Assembly (NCBI RefSeq): GCF_000763495.1
Contig: NZ_CP009576.1
Location: 506,001 to 570,000 of the forward strand
Origin: Listeria ivanovii subsp. londoniensis
GTDB taxonomy: Bacteria > Bacillota > Bacilli > Lactobacillales > Listeriaceae
Length of the DNA stretch: 64,000 bases
Direction of reading: 5' to 3'
Part shown: positions 1 through 8,110 of the stretch, in pieces
Layout: every line of letters begins with the position of its first letter
Numbering within the stretch: the stretch's first letter is position 1
The notes under the pieces: generated by a model
The model's input: the letters and a program-made list of their open reading frames with translations, nothing else
The model's database searches: none
What the model was told of the DNA's origin: nothing
Made by a program: the position numbers and the translations under genes

Positions 1-1097
1 ATAAGGAAGGGATTCTTTTTTATACTTATCATAAGCAAACGTTGGCGAAAAACGCAATATCTTATAAAGTAGAGCAATATGAGTACGTTAAAACTGGAAG
101 TACGCAATTAACACTCGAAAATGAAAAAGATATTTGCACGAATTTGGTAACAGATGCTGATACAGGTGCGTTACTAACTCTAGGGAATGTTCTAATAAAG
201 AATGACGAGACTAAATTAGACGTTAAAACTATGTTAGAACAAGAAATTATTAAATCAGGGGAAATTCCTCTTAAAGATATTGGGAATCTTGGGGAAGTCA
301 AGAGTTTAGTCGATTGGGACGACACAAATTTTGGGTTAACAAGCACAGAGTTGATTTTACCAATTGAAATTCCAGGCTATCCAAAAATAAAACAAGTGAA
401 ATTAAAACTTGCTGATATTGCTAGTGATGTGAATAAACGTTATTTACCAGATGATATACGGATTCCTGCAACACCAAAAGCTAAATCAGGTAAAAAAATT
501 GCCCTTACTTTTGATGATGGTCCGAGTCCGTCAGTTACGCCAAAAGTTTTGGCAACACTTAAGCGATATAATGCAAAAGCAACTTTCTTTGTCCTTGGAT
601 CTCGTGTAATAGCAAATCCGGGCTTAGTAAAACAAGAATTAGATGCTGGACATCAAGTAGGTAGCCATTCATGGGATCATCCACAATTAACTAAGCTTTC
701 TAAAAAAGAAGTATATGATCAAATTTTAAAAACGCAAAAAGTGGTATTCGATCAAACGGGATATTTCCCAACAACGATGCGTCCGCCTTATGGTGCAGTG
801 AACAAAGAGGTAGCTGAGGAGATTGGAATTCCAATCATTCAATGGTCCGTAGATACGGAAGATTGGAAAATCCGAAATCCAAAATCAGTAACAATGAAAG
901 TCTTGGCTAATGCATCAGATGGAGCGATTGTATTAATGCATGATATCCATCCGACAACAGGGGATAGCCTCGAAAAAACATTAAAACTACTGAAAAAACA
1001 AGGTTATCAATTTGTTACAGTTAACGAGCTATTTAGCGAGAAATTAAAAATTGGTAAACAGTATTTTGATGAGAGTGAATCAAGAATGGTGAAATAA
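1..1097 (+). CDS. pgdA: Peptidoglycan N-acetylglucosamine deacetylase PgdA, 5'-truncated by window edge
   Basis: This enzyme removes acetyl groups from GlcNAc in the wall, which makes peptidoglycan lysozyme-resistant. The frame is open from base 3, so the gene starts left of the window. About 364 codons are visible, against roughly 466 aa as I recall for Listeria PgdA, so the N-terminal membrane anchor and about 100 residues are missing. The carbohydrate esterase 4 (NodB) motifs are present: TFDDGPS (catalytic and metal Asp), HSWDHPQ (metal His pair), RPPYGA, and a late VLMHDIH. The stretch before the NodB domain matches the family's accessory domain. A strong terminator follows at 1111-1150. 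The closeness to L. monocytogenes PgdA is from memory of that protein and extends to the C-terminal SRMVK. Confidence 0.95.
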   Translation, partial: KEGILFYTYHKQTLAKNAISYKVEQYEYVKTGSTQLTLENEKDICTNLVTDADTGALLTLGNVLIKNDETKLDVKTMLEQEIIKSGEIPLKDIGNLGEVKSLVDWDDTNFGLTSTELILPIEIPGYPKIKQVKLKLADIASDVNKRYLPDDIRIPATPKAKSGKKIALTFDDGPSPSVTPKVLATLKRYNAKATFFVLGSRVIANPGLVKQELDAGHQVGSHSWDHPQLTKLSKKEVYDQILKTQKVVFDQTGYFPTTMRPPYGAVNKEVAEEIGIPIIQWSVDTEDWKIRNPKSVTMKVLANASDGAIVLMHDIHPTTGDSLEKTLKLLKKQGYQFVTVNELFSEKLKIGKQYFDESESRMVK

Positions 1098-1110
1098 TCC
1101 ACAAAAATTA

Positions 1111-1150
1111 ACCGTAAACAAATGAGTCTCACATTGTTTACGGTTTTTTG
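1111..1150 (+). terminator. Rho-independent terminator after pgdA
   Basis: ACCGTAAACAA pairs with TTGTTTACGGT and is followed by a T run. It ends the pgdA transcript. Confidence 0.85.
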
Positions 1151-1232
1151 CTTGTTTAAAAAAGTAACTTGTTATAAAATTTGGTGGCGAAGTTTCATAA
1201 ATGAAAAATATTAGAGGATAGGAGTTAGGAAG

Positions 1233-1457
1233 TTGACGTTTGAAGAAATTTTACCCCTTATAAAAGCAAATAGGAGAGTAATCCGAACGGGCTTTACAGG
1301 AAATGAAAAGCATATTTGTCTAATTGAAAAAGCCGAGTTTCAAGACGAGGACATATTACCATATTTTCTTATTTATGTAGATGGAGAGGGATATTCTGTA
1401 TATGTACCGACGATTTGTGACTTGTTAGCAGAGGATTGGGAAGAAGTTTATGATTAA
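1233..1457 (+). CDS. DUF2829 (Tad2-like) small protein
   Basis: This is a 74-residue acidic protein starting at TTG 1233 after the purine-rich sequence GGAGTTAGGA. It begins MTFEEILPLIK and contains a tryptophan-rich ending (LLAEDWEEVYD), the layout of the DUF2829 family. That family includes Tad2, a phage protein that sequesters the Thoeris signal molecule, but many chromosomal members have no known role. The gene overlaps the next SDR gene by 8 nt, so the two are probably translated together. Family assignment is by overall pattern. An anti-defence role here is speculation, because no Thoeris genes are visible. Confidence 0.6.
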   Translation: MTFEEILPLIKANRRVIRTGFTGNEKHICLIEKAEFQDEDILPYFLIYVDGEGYSVYVPTICDLLAEDWEEVYD

Positions 1458-2172
1458 AAATAAAAGAGTCTTTATTACAGGGACTTCTTCTGGTATCGGG
1501 CTTGCGCAAACAGAACTTTTTTTAAAAAAAGGAGCAGTAGTGTTTGGAATGGATGTTCAGCCAACTTTTATAAAACATCAAAATTTCCATTTTTTTGAGG
1601 GTGATGTAAGGGATAAAAAAGCTATAAAAGAGGCTGTTAAATATGCTAGTGTTGGGGGCGGGATTGAAATACTAATCCATACAGCTGGAGTATTAGACGA
1701 TTATAAGCCGGCTTTAGACATAGATGAAGCATATTTTGACTATGTTATGGATACAAATTTTAAAAGTCTGCATTACTTAACGCAAGAAGTTCTAAAAATA
1801 ATGATTGAAAATAGAAAAGGGATTATTATTACAATGGCTTCTGTAGCTGGTCTAGTCGCAGGTGGTGGAGGGGCAGCTTACACAGCTTCAAAGCATGCGG
1901 TTATTGGTTATACAAAACAATTAGCCTATGATTATGCTACCTATGGAATTAGAGTAAATGGTATTGCTCCAGGTGCTATTCGTACACAAATGAACCAAAA
2001 AGACTTTGAAGGTGATGGAGAGATAGCTCAGCAAGTAGCAAATGAAACGCCTGTTGGAAGATGGGGAGAAGCGGAAGAAGTTGCAAAAGTCACCTTATTT
2101 TTGGCAAGTGAAGGGGCATCTTATTTACAAGGGGCAATTATTCCCGTAGATGGTGGTTGGATTATAAAATAA
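1450..2172 (+). CDS. Short-chain dehydrogenase/reductase (SDR), lmo0432-like
   Basis: This is a classical 240-residue SDR oxidoreductase. The Rossmann motif TSSGIG is near residue 12, NTAG-type HTAGV near 78, catalytic Ser in MASVAG, YTASK (Tyr and Lys) near 148-152, and the C-terminal PVDGGW. The substrate cannot be told. ATG 1450 lies inside the preceding gene. In L. monocytogenes an SDR gene sits directly upstream of inlA, so this gene anchors the left edge of the internalin locus. Here a QueT-like gene and an extra internalin come between it and inlA. Confidence 0.85.
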   Translation: MIKNKRVFITGTSSGIGLAQTELFLKKGAVVFGMDVQPTFIKHQNFHFFEGDVRDKKAIKEAVKYASVGGGIEILIHTAGVLDDYKPALDIDEAYFDYVMDTNFKSLHYLTQEVLKIMIENRKGIIITMASVAGLVAGGGGAAYTASKHAVIGYTKQLAYDYATYGIRVNGIAPGAIRTQMNQKDFEGDGEIAQQVANETPVGRWGEAEEVAKVTLFLASEGASYLQGAIIPVDGGWIIK

Positions 2173-2177
2173 AATGT

Positions 2178-2230
2178 AAACTTTGATACTTCAGTGGATA
2201 TTTAGTTATCCCATCCTTTGATCAAAGTTA
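2178..2230 (+). promoter_or_regulatory. Structured leader upstream of queT
   Basis: AACTTTGAT (2179-2187) pairs perfectly with ATCAAAGTT (2221-2229). The enclosed bases contain a second hairpin, GGATA/TATCC (2196-2211). No T run follows, so it is not a terminator. QueT-type genes often carry preQ1 riboswitches, but I cannot match this RNA to a preQ1 class consensus. It could be a degenerate preQ1 sensor or another cis element. Confidence 0.35.
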
Positions 2231-2269
2231 TTAGTAAAATAGTTTTCTATTTTATAAAGGAGAATAAAG

Positions 2270-2785
2270 ATGGATAAAACTAAAAGTGATTATCAAGTGA
2301 TTGAGTTAGCTCAGATGGCGCTGGTAACAAGTTTATATATCGTAGTAACTTTTCTGTTGAATCCTATCAGCTATGGAGCCATCCAACTACGAATATCCGA
2401 AATGTTTAACTTATTAGTAGTTTTTGATAGGAAATATATTTGGAGTATAACTATGGGAGTGGTAATTTCTAATTTATATTCTCCATTAGGTGTTATAGAT
2501 GCTTTTATAGGCGGTGGGTCTAGTTTTCTTGCTCTAGCACTAACTTTTATGATTACATCAAGCATAAAAAGATGGAGTATTAAATTAATTGTAGCAAGTT
2601 TTATTGTGAGTTTATCTATGTTTACGGTGGCTGCAGAATTAAAATGGGTACTAGGATTTCCATTTTTAGAAACCTATTTATTTGTAGGGATTGGGGAAGT
2701 ATTAACGATGCTTTTAGGAACGATAATCATCTTAGCTATCAATAGTAAAGTTGATTTGAAAAGAATCTTAAGTAAGAAATGGTAG
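2270..2785 (+). CDS. queT: QueT-family transporter (queuosine-precursor ECF S component)
   Basis: This 171-residue integral membrane protein has about five hydrophobic segments and follows AAAGGAG with ATG 2270. The motif QLRISEMFNLLVVFDRKY and the glycine-rich IGGGSS are typical of the QueT family. These proteins act as the substrate-binding S component that imports preQ1/preQ0-type queuosine precursors together with an ECF energising module encoded elsewhere. Family assignment is from pattern memory. The specificity is inferred from the family, not shown here. Confidence 0.75.
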   Translation: MDKTKSDYQVIELAQMALVTSLYIVVTFLLNPISYGAIQLRISEMFNLLVVFDRKYIWSITMGVVISNLYSPLGVIDAFIGGGSSFLALALTFMITSSIKRWSIKLIVASFIVSLSMFTVAAELKWVLGFPFLETYLFVGIGEVLTMLLGTIIILAINSKVDLKRILSKKW

Positions 2786-3003
2786 AAGAATAGAACTCCA
2801 AAATACTTATTATTCCACTTAGATGCTTTATCAGCAGTTGTCTTATCAAAAAAAGTTGGCAATAGACCAATAATTCACATTCCTGTTTAACTTTTGTTGT
2901 AGAGTTAACACTCGGTTTTAATTATTTTTAGACTATAGACAAAGAAATGAACGGAAATTTTATTTTCTTAGGTCTACAATTAATAAGGGGTGTGGTGTAA
3001 ACT

Positions 3004-4527
3004 GTGGCAAAAAAATATTGGTTAAAAAACATACTAGCAATATTATTGGTAACATCTGTTATTGCGTTCATCGACGTAAATGATGGCACAAAAGTACAGG
3101 CAACAGGCAATTCATGTATTACGAAGCCAATACCTATTGAAAAAATTTTTCCGGACCCAGCTTTAGCTGAAATAATAAGAAGCTACTTAGGGAAGGAAAG
3201 TGTAGAAGAAACCGTTTATCGGAATGAGTTAGAAAGTATTACCGAAATTAATGGGGATAAGAAAGATATAAAATCTATCCAAGGTATGCAATATTTATCT
3301 AATTTAACCAAGTTATCACTAATAGATAATGAAGTAAGCAATATCGAATCTCTAAAGGGTTTAACCAAATTAAGAAGCTTATCACTAGATAATAATGAAA
3401 TAAGTGATATCAATCCACTTGCGGGTTTAACCAAACTAGATATTTTAGAATTAGGTCATAATAAGATAAGTGAAATTAGTTCGCTATCAAAGTTAACTAA
3501 CATAAGATGGTTAGTGTTATCTAATAATGAAATTAGTGATATAAAGGTGCTAGAAAAATTAAAGGAATTAGAGGCATTAAATTTAAATAATAATAAAGTA
3601 AGTGATTTAAGCCCATTAAGAAACTTAATTATTTTGAATTGGTTATTTTTAGGTGGGAATCAACTATACGATATAAGCCCTTTAAAAGGATTATATAATC
3701 TTGTAGAATTAGATTTAACTGATCAAGCTAGCTCAAACCAGCCAATTTATTATCAAAAGCGTTTAGTTATTTCGAATAAAGTAAAAGGGGTAAACGGCAA
3801 ACTAATACATCCTGCTACGATAAGCGACGGCGGAACTTACACAAAATCGTTCTTAACTTGGAAAATGCCTAATTATAAACCAGAAGTAAGTTATACCTTT
3901 AACCAAGATGTGAAACTTGGTGCTGCGAAAACAATTTTTAGTGGAAAAGTAACACAACCTTTGAATAAACCAGAAGAAATTAATAATATGTCGGTTGTTT
4001 CTTACGGTCATAAAAAAATACCAGCCTCAAAACTAAGTAAACCAGCAAGGGTAAAAAAAGGAATGTTATTATATAAGCGCAGTGGTGAAAAACAACTCAC
4101 TCCGCATGTAGCAAAATTAACCAATAGTAACAACTGCGATTTCGGAATAGAGGATAGAAACGCTGGTGCTAAAAATGCAAAAACTTTTGAACCGTTTCAC
4201 ATGCCAAATAATGGTACTTATTATGAGTTAAACAATCAAGCATTTCAATATAATTTTTACTATCCAGCTGGAAGTATGGAAATCATAAATGGAGAGCTAT
4301 CCAAATTATTTACTCGATTAGGACCTCTTTTACAAGAAAATTGGAGCAAGGAACAGCAAAAAGAGGTGACTGTGCCATGTTTTTATAACAATTTATGGGT
4401 GTTAGGAGGAACAGAAATTACATGTCCAACCGTGTTTTTATTAAATGACCCGTATGATGGGAAGAGCAACCGAGGTCAAAGCGTTATCCAAATTCAAATT
4501 AATTTGACGGTGCAACTAAATAGATAA
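3004..4527 (+). CDS. Secreted internalin with unrecognised C-terminal domain
   Basis: The protein has 507 residues with a GTG start. A signal peptide covers about residues 1-32. A cap helix region with the signature [11 protein letters not shown] follows, then six complete 22-residue leucine-rich repeats (about 98-235, e.g. LRSLSLDNNEISDINPLAGL). An Ig-like inter-repeat region ends at VTQPL near 322. There is no B repeat, GW module or LPXTG signal, so it is probably released like InlC. The last 185 residues form a polar domain with several Cys residues (NNCDFG, VPCFYNN, ITCPTV) that I do not recognise. It is the first of five internalins here. The reading frame just past the stop (4538-4618) continues with a protein-like stretch in the +1 frame, so the C terminus may have been shortened by a frameshift. 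Confidence 0.85.
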   Translation: MAKKYWLKNILAILLVTSVIAFIDVNDGTKVQATGNSCITKPIPIEKIFPDPALAEIIRSYLGKESVEETVYRNELESITEINGDKKDIKSIQGMQYLSNLTKLSLIDNEVSNIESLKGLTKLRSLSLDNNEISDINPLAGLTKLDILELGHNKISEISSLSKLTNIRWLVLSNNEISDIKVLEKLKELEALNLNNNKVSDLSPLRNLIILNWLFLGGNQLYDISPLKGLYNLVELDLTDQASSNQPIYYQKRLVISNKVKGVNGKLIHPATISDGGTYTKSFLTWKMPNYKPEVSYTFNQDVKLGAAKTIFSGKVTQPLNKPEEINNMSVVSYGHKKIPASKLSKPARVKKGMLLYKRSGEKQLTPHVAKLTNSNNCDFGIEDRNAGAKNAKTFEPFHMPNNGTYYELNNQAFQYNFYYPAGSMEIINGELSKLFTRLGPLLQENWSKEQQKEVTVPCFYNNLWVLGGTEITCPTVFLLNDPYDGKSNRGQSVIQIQINLTVQLNR

Positions 4528-5562
4528 CTGTAAATTTAGTAATAAAGCTGAGAAGTATTTTGAAAAAGGAGTAATAATTAATACTAGTTTTGTCTCTGCT
4601 GGAGATGAAATTTTGTAGGATAGATTGCTTACTAAAAACAAAATAAGAGCAGATAAAACACAAAAAGAAGTAGAACTTTATCAAAAGATTCTACTTCTTT
4701 TTGTGTTTATTATAGCCTGCCAGTAATCATATTAAACACAGTAATGAACTGCTGAAACTACTGTCAAATAAAATTGCTCGTTTCAAAGTATATCAAGTAA
4801 TAAATAAAAAAATGAAAATTTTAGTGATTTTTTTGTTTTTTTGGTTTACAACAAAAATAGCTGATGTTATACTAATTTTAGTTGAATTAGAGCTATTTGT
4901 ATCTAAGCAAGAATTTTAATCAACCTGATTGAGTGAGATTTCTGTAACGGTGGTACCTGTTGGCAATTTTAAGAGAGAAGGCGTATTTTTTCGTTTTGTC
5001 TTTTTTATTTGCGTGTTTTTCGATAAATTATTCGTATAACTTGAAAAAAGAAGTACATTATTTCTATAGATATGTGTTTGTTTGAGCATAAAGGGTAGAA
5101 GTTAACATAAGTACATTCTTTTTTTCACGTTTTATTATATTATTATTTGGATGAACATTGAGAGGGGTGATGCGAAATCAGGCGATAATTGAGAAGACGG
5201 TTTTTGAGGATATATTACGGGGTTTTGATTAGAAAAAAAGATAATCAAAAATATCCACAAAAAGCGGTACAAAATTATGCGATAGAATTCGAAAAACGTT
5301 TATGAACTAACCAATGAGCATTGGGTTAATCCTATTTAGAAAGATATATAAATAATGCTCTAACATAAGCGACACGGATTTATCGTTATGACTCCGTAAA
5401 TAAAGTAACTACTGAAATAATGGAACAATATTACGGTAACACCATAGTATGTCAGTCTAACAAGCAAAACGGTTCCGACAGAAGATATTGCGCTGCTATA
5501 TTAGAGAGCCATATACAATTAAACCTTGTATTGTTACTAACTAGTTTAAAGGAGTGTATATA
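4528..5562 (+). other. Long gene-poor region upstream of inlA
   Basis: Over 1 kb lies between the first internalin and inlA. It holds a terminator at 4658-4710, then AT-rich DNA. A plausible -10 (TATACT) is near 4868. A T-box-like string, AACGGTGGTACC, occurs near 4945-4956, but without a recognisable stem I or terminator. A 20-codon ORF preceded by GAGAGGGGTG lies at 5171-5233, with short open stretches downstream that look like gene debris. No convincing full gene is present. A long untranslated leader would agree with the known long leader of inlA in L. monocytogenes. No good PrfA box was found. Confidence 0.5.
4658..4710 (+). terminator. Terminator after first internalin
   Basis: An 18-bp perfect stem (ACACAAAAAGAAGTAGAA with its complement) has a 13-nt loop and runs into T-rich DNA. 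It can act on both strands. Confidence 0.8.
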
Positions 5563-7959
5563 GTGAGAAAAGAACAATATGTGTGGTTGAGAAGTATATT
5601 ATTAGCAATTCTTGTAGGTGTTGGTGGTCTTTATGTTACGACAAGTAATGGAACAGCTGTTGAAGCAGCAACTATTTCTACTCCAACAGCTATTAATACG
5701 CTTTTCACTGACCCAGCATTAGCTGAAGTAGTGAAAACGGATCTAGGAAAAGCAACAGTATCAGATACAGTTACACAAACGGATTTAGATGGAATAAATT
5801 CTCTTGAAGCGGATAGAAAAGGTATTACATCTATTGCAGGAGTTGAATATCTAAATAATGCAACGCAATTGAATTTTAGCTACAATCAAATTACAGATTT
5901 AACTCCACTTGCTAATTTATCCAAGTTAACGAGCTTAGTAATGAATAATAATCAAGTAGCAGACTTAACTCCACTTCAGAATTTAACGAGTTTAACAGAT
6001 TTAACATTGTTTTACAATAAGATAACAGATGTAACTCCTTTAGCGAATTTAACTAACTTAACCAGTTTAGCAATAACAGGTAATGAGATTAGTGATCTTA
6101 CGCCTATTGGTAGTTTAACAAATCTAGAAGGGTTATCTATTGGAGATCAAGTGACAGACATAAAACCTTTAGATAAATTGACTAACTTAAAGCGATTGAA
6201 TTTATCAGATAATGAGATAACAGATATAAGCCCAGTAGCTAAATTAATCAATTTACAAAGCCTAACATTAGATAATAATCAATTTAGCGATTTAACACCA
6301 CTTGGGATTTTAACGAATTTAACAGAGCTATCATTGTATAGTAATCATTTATCTGACATTGGTACGTTGGCTAGTTTAACAAACCTAAAGAAATTAAACT
6401 TAATGGATAATCAAATAAGTAACTTAGCTCCAATTTCAAATCTAACAAATTTGACAGATTTAAACTTATCAACCAACCAAATTAGTGATTTAAAACCGAT
6501 TTCTAATTTAACCAATTTAACCGTTTTACAAGTTCCTACAAATCAACTAGAAGATATAAGTCCAATAAGCAGTTTGCCTAATTTAGAGTTTCTAACTTTA
6601 TATACTAATCAAATTAGTGATTTAAGCCCGCTGGAGAATTTAACAAAACTAAAACAATTATTTTTCTACGATAATAAGGTGAGTGATGTAAGCCCTATTG
6701 CAAACTTAACTAGCTTACAAGAGCTATCGGCAGGAACGAACCAAATAAGCGACCTTACACCACTAGCTAAACTTACAAGACTTACACAGTTAGGTTTGGA
6801 TAAGCAAAAAGTGACAAGCCAACCAGTGAAATATCAAAGTAACATAGTTGTTCCAAATGCAGTGAAAAATGTAACTGGAGCACTAATTAATCCAGCAACT
6901 ATTAGCGATAATGGAACTTACACAAACCCAGATATTACTTGGAATTTACCTAGTTATACAAATGAAGTAAGTTATACTTTTGATCAATCTGTGACAATTG
7001 GTAGAGGAACAGCTACTTTTAGCGGAACGGTCACACAGCCATTAAAAGCGATATTTAATGTTAAATATCATGTGAATGGAAATGAGACGGCGACAGAGGT
7101 TGAATCTGGCAATTTACTAACGGAACCAAAAGCACCTACTAAGACTGGCTATACTTTTGCAGGTTGGTTTGATGCGGAAACAGGCGGAACTAAATGGGAT
7201 TTCCTCACAAACAAAATGCCAACAAATGATATTGATTTGTATGCCCAATTTACTATTAATGACTATACTGCAACGCTAAATGAAGATGGTAAAACTTCCA
7301 CGCAAACAGTAAAATACCAAGAGCTACTTCAAGAACCACCAACTCCTACAAAAGAAGGATATACCTTTAAAGGATGGTACGATGCAAAAACAGGCGGTAA
7401 CAAGTGGGACTTTACAACAAGTAAAATGCCAGCCAAAGATATCACTTTATACGCGCAGTTTAGTGCTAATAGCTACACAGTAACGCTTGATGTTGATGGG
7501 AAGCAAACTAAGCAAAAAGCAGACTATCAAAGTTTAGTAAAAGAACCAAAAGCTCCAACAAAAGCAGGCTACACGTTCACAGGATGGTATGATGCAGAAA
7601 AAGGTGGTAACAAATGGGATTTTGCAAGCGATAAAATGCCCGCAAATGATATTACTTTGTATGCGCAATTCACAAAAGATCCTGTAACTCCTCCAAATCA
7701 ACCAAATAATGGAGGAAGCGGTTCAACTCCATCTGGAACTATACCTGGAAATAACACATCTAATACACAAATGGGTAATTCACAAAGCGCTACCGGTGAT
7801 AACATGAACGGATATGATCCGTACAATGCTTATAACTACCAAGATCAAGGTACAGGACTTCCAACTACAGGTGATAGCGATAATGCGATTTATATCTTGC
7901 TAGGACTATTGTTAGTGGCAACCGCATTTGCCATCACTAAAAAAGTGCGTACCAAGTAA
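5563..7959 (+). CDS. inlA: Internalin A (LPXTG-anchored, E-cadherin-type LRR)
   Basis: The protein has 798 residues. The start is GTG 5563, because AAAGGAG at 5548 is correctly spaced and L. monocytogenes inlA also starts at the matching GTG. A signal peptide covers about 1-33, then a cap, then about 15 LRRs (about 80-405). One repeat, starting [12 protein letters not shown], has 21 instead of 22 residues, at the position of the InlA repeat that makes room for E-cadherin Pro16. Next come the Ig-like inter-repeat domain ending GTVTQPL, three B repeats (GYTFxGW), a Gly/Asn/Ser linker, and LPTTG with a hydrophobic tail and KKVRTK. Sortase A would attach it to the wall. It is followed by its own terminator and an inlB-type gene. 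Orthology with InlA is well supported; receptor use in this organism is inferred. Confidence 0.93.
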   Translation: MRKEQYVWLRSILLAILVGVGGLYVTTSNGTAVEAATISTPTAINTLFTDPALAEVVKTDLGKATVSDTVTQTDLDGINSLEADRKGITSIAGVEYLNNATQLNFSYNQITDLTPLANLSKLTSLVMNNNQVADLTPLQNLTSLTDLTLFYNKITDVTPLANLTNLTSLAITGNEISDLTPIGSLTNLEGLSIGDQVTDIKPLDKLTNLKRLNLSDNEITDISPVAKLINLQSLTLDNNQFSDLTPLGILTNLTELSLYSNHLSDIGTLASLTNLKKLNLMDNQISNLAPISNLTNLTDLNLSTNQISDLKPISNLTNLTVLQVPTNQLEDISPISSLPNLEFLTLYTNQISDLSPLENLTKLKQLFFYDNKVSDVSPIANLTSLQELSAGTNQISDLTPLAKLTRLTQLGLDKQKVTSQPVKYQSNIVVPNAVKNVTGALINPATISDNGTYTNPDITWNLPSYTNEVSYTFDQSVTIGRGTATFSGTVTQPLKAIFNVKYHVNGNETATEVESGNLLTEPKAPTKTGYTFAGWFDAETGGTKWDFLTNKMPTNDIDLYAQFTINDYTATLNEDGKTSTQTVKYQELLQEPPTPTKEGYTFKGWYDAKTGGNKWDFTTSKMPAKDITLYAQFSANSYTVTLDVDGKQTKQKADYQSLVKEPKAPTKAGYTFTGWYDAEKGGNKWDFASDKMPANDITLYAQFTKDPVTPPNQPNNGGSGSTPSGTIPGNNTSNTQMGNSQSATGDNMNGYDPYNAYNYQDQGTGLPTTGDSDNAIYILLGLLLVATAFAITKKVRTK

Positions 7960-7971
7960 GAATGTAGTGTG

Positions 7972-8016
7972 AAAAGCTGGATGTGGCCATTTGACCATAT
8001 CCAGCTTTTTTATTTT
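7972..8016 (+). terminator. Terminator between inlA and inlB-type gene (copy 1)
   Basis: AAAAGCTGGATGTGG pairs with CCATATCCAGCTTTTTT. A similar hairpin follows the second inlA-type gene at 14162-14203, which supports duplication of the module. Confidence 0.85.
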
Positions 8017-8110
8017 TGGCAAAAATTTTTTACCGCTATATGAATGTCTCTAAGAAAAGAAGAGTAAATTTATTTAATTGTTTCTAACTATTTATAAGGG
8101 AGAGTATGTA

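Noticed and set aside
5171-5233. 20-codon ORF with a ribosome site upstream of inlA
   Set aside because: No similarity and no conservation evidence, so it is noted only in the region entry.
2780-5562. PrfA boxes before the internalins
   Set aside because: Candidates such as TTAACATAAGTACA (near 5099) have three or more mismatches to TTAACA-NN-TGTTAA. The other upstream regions have none.
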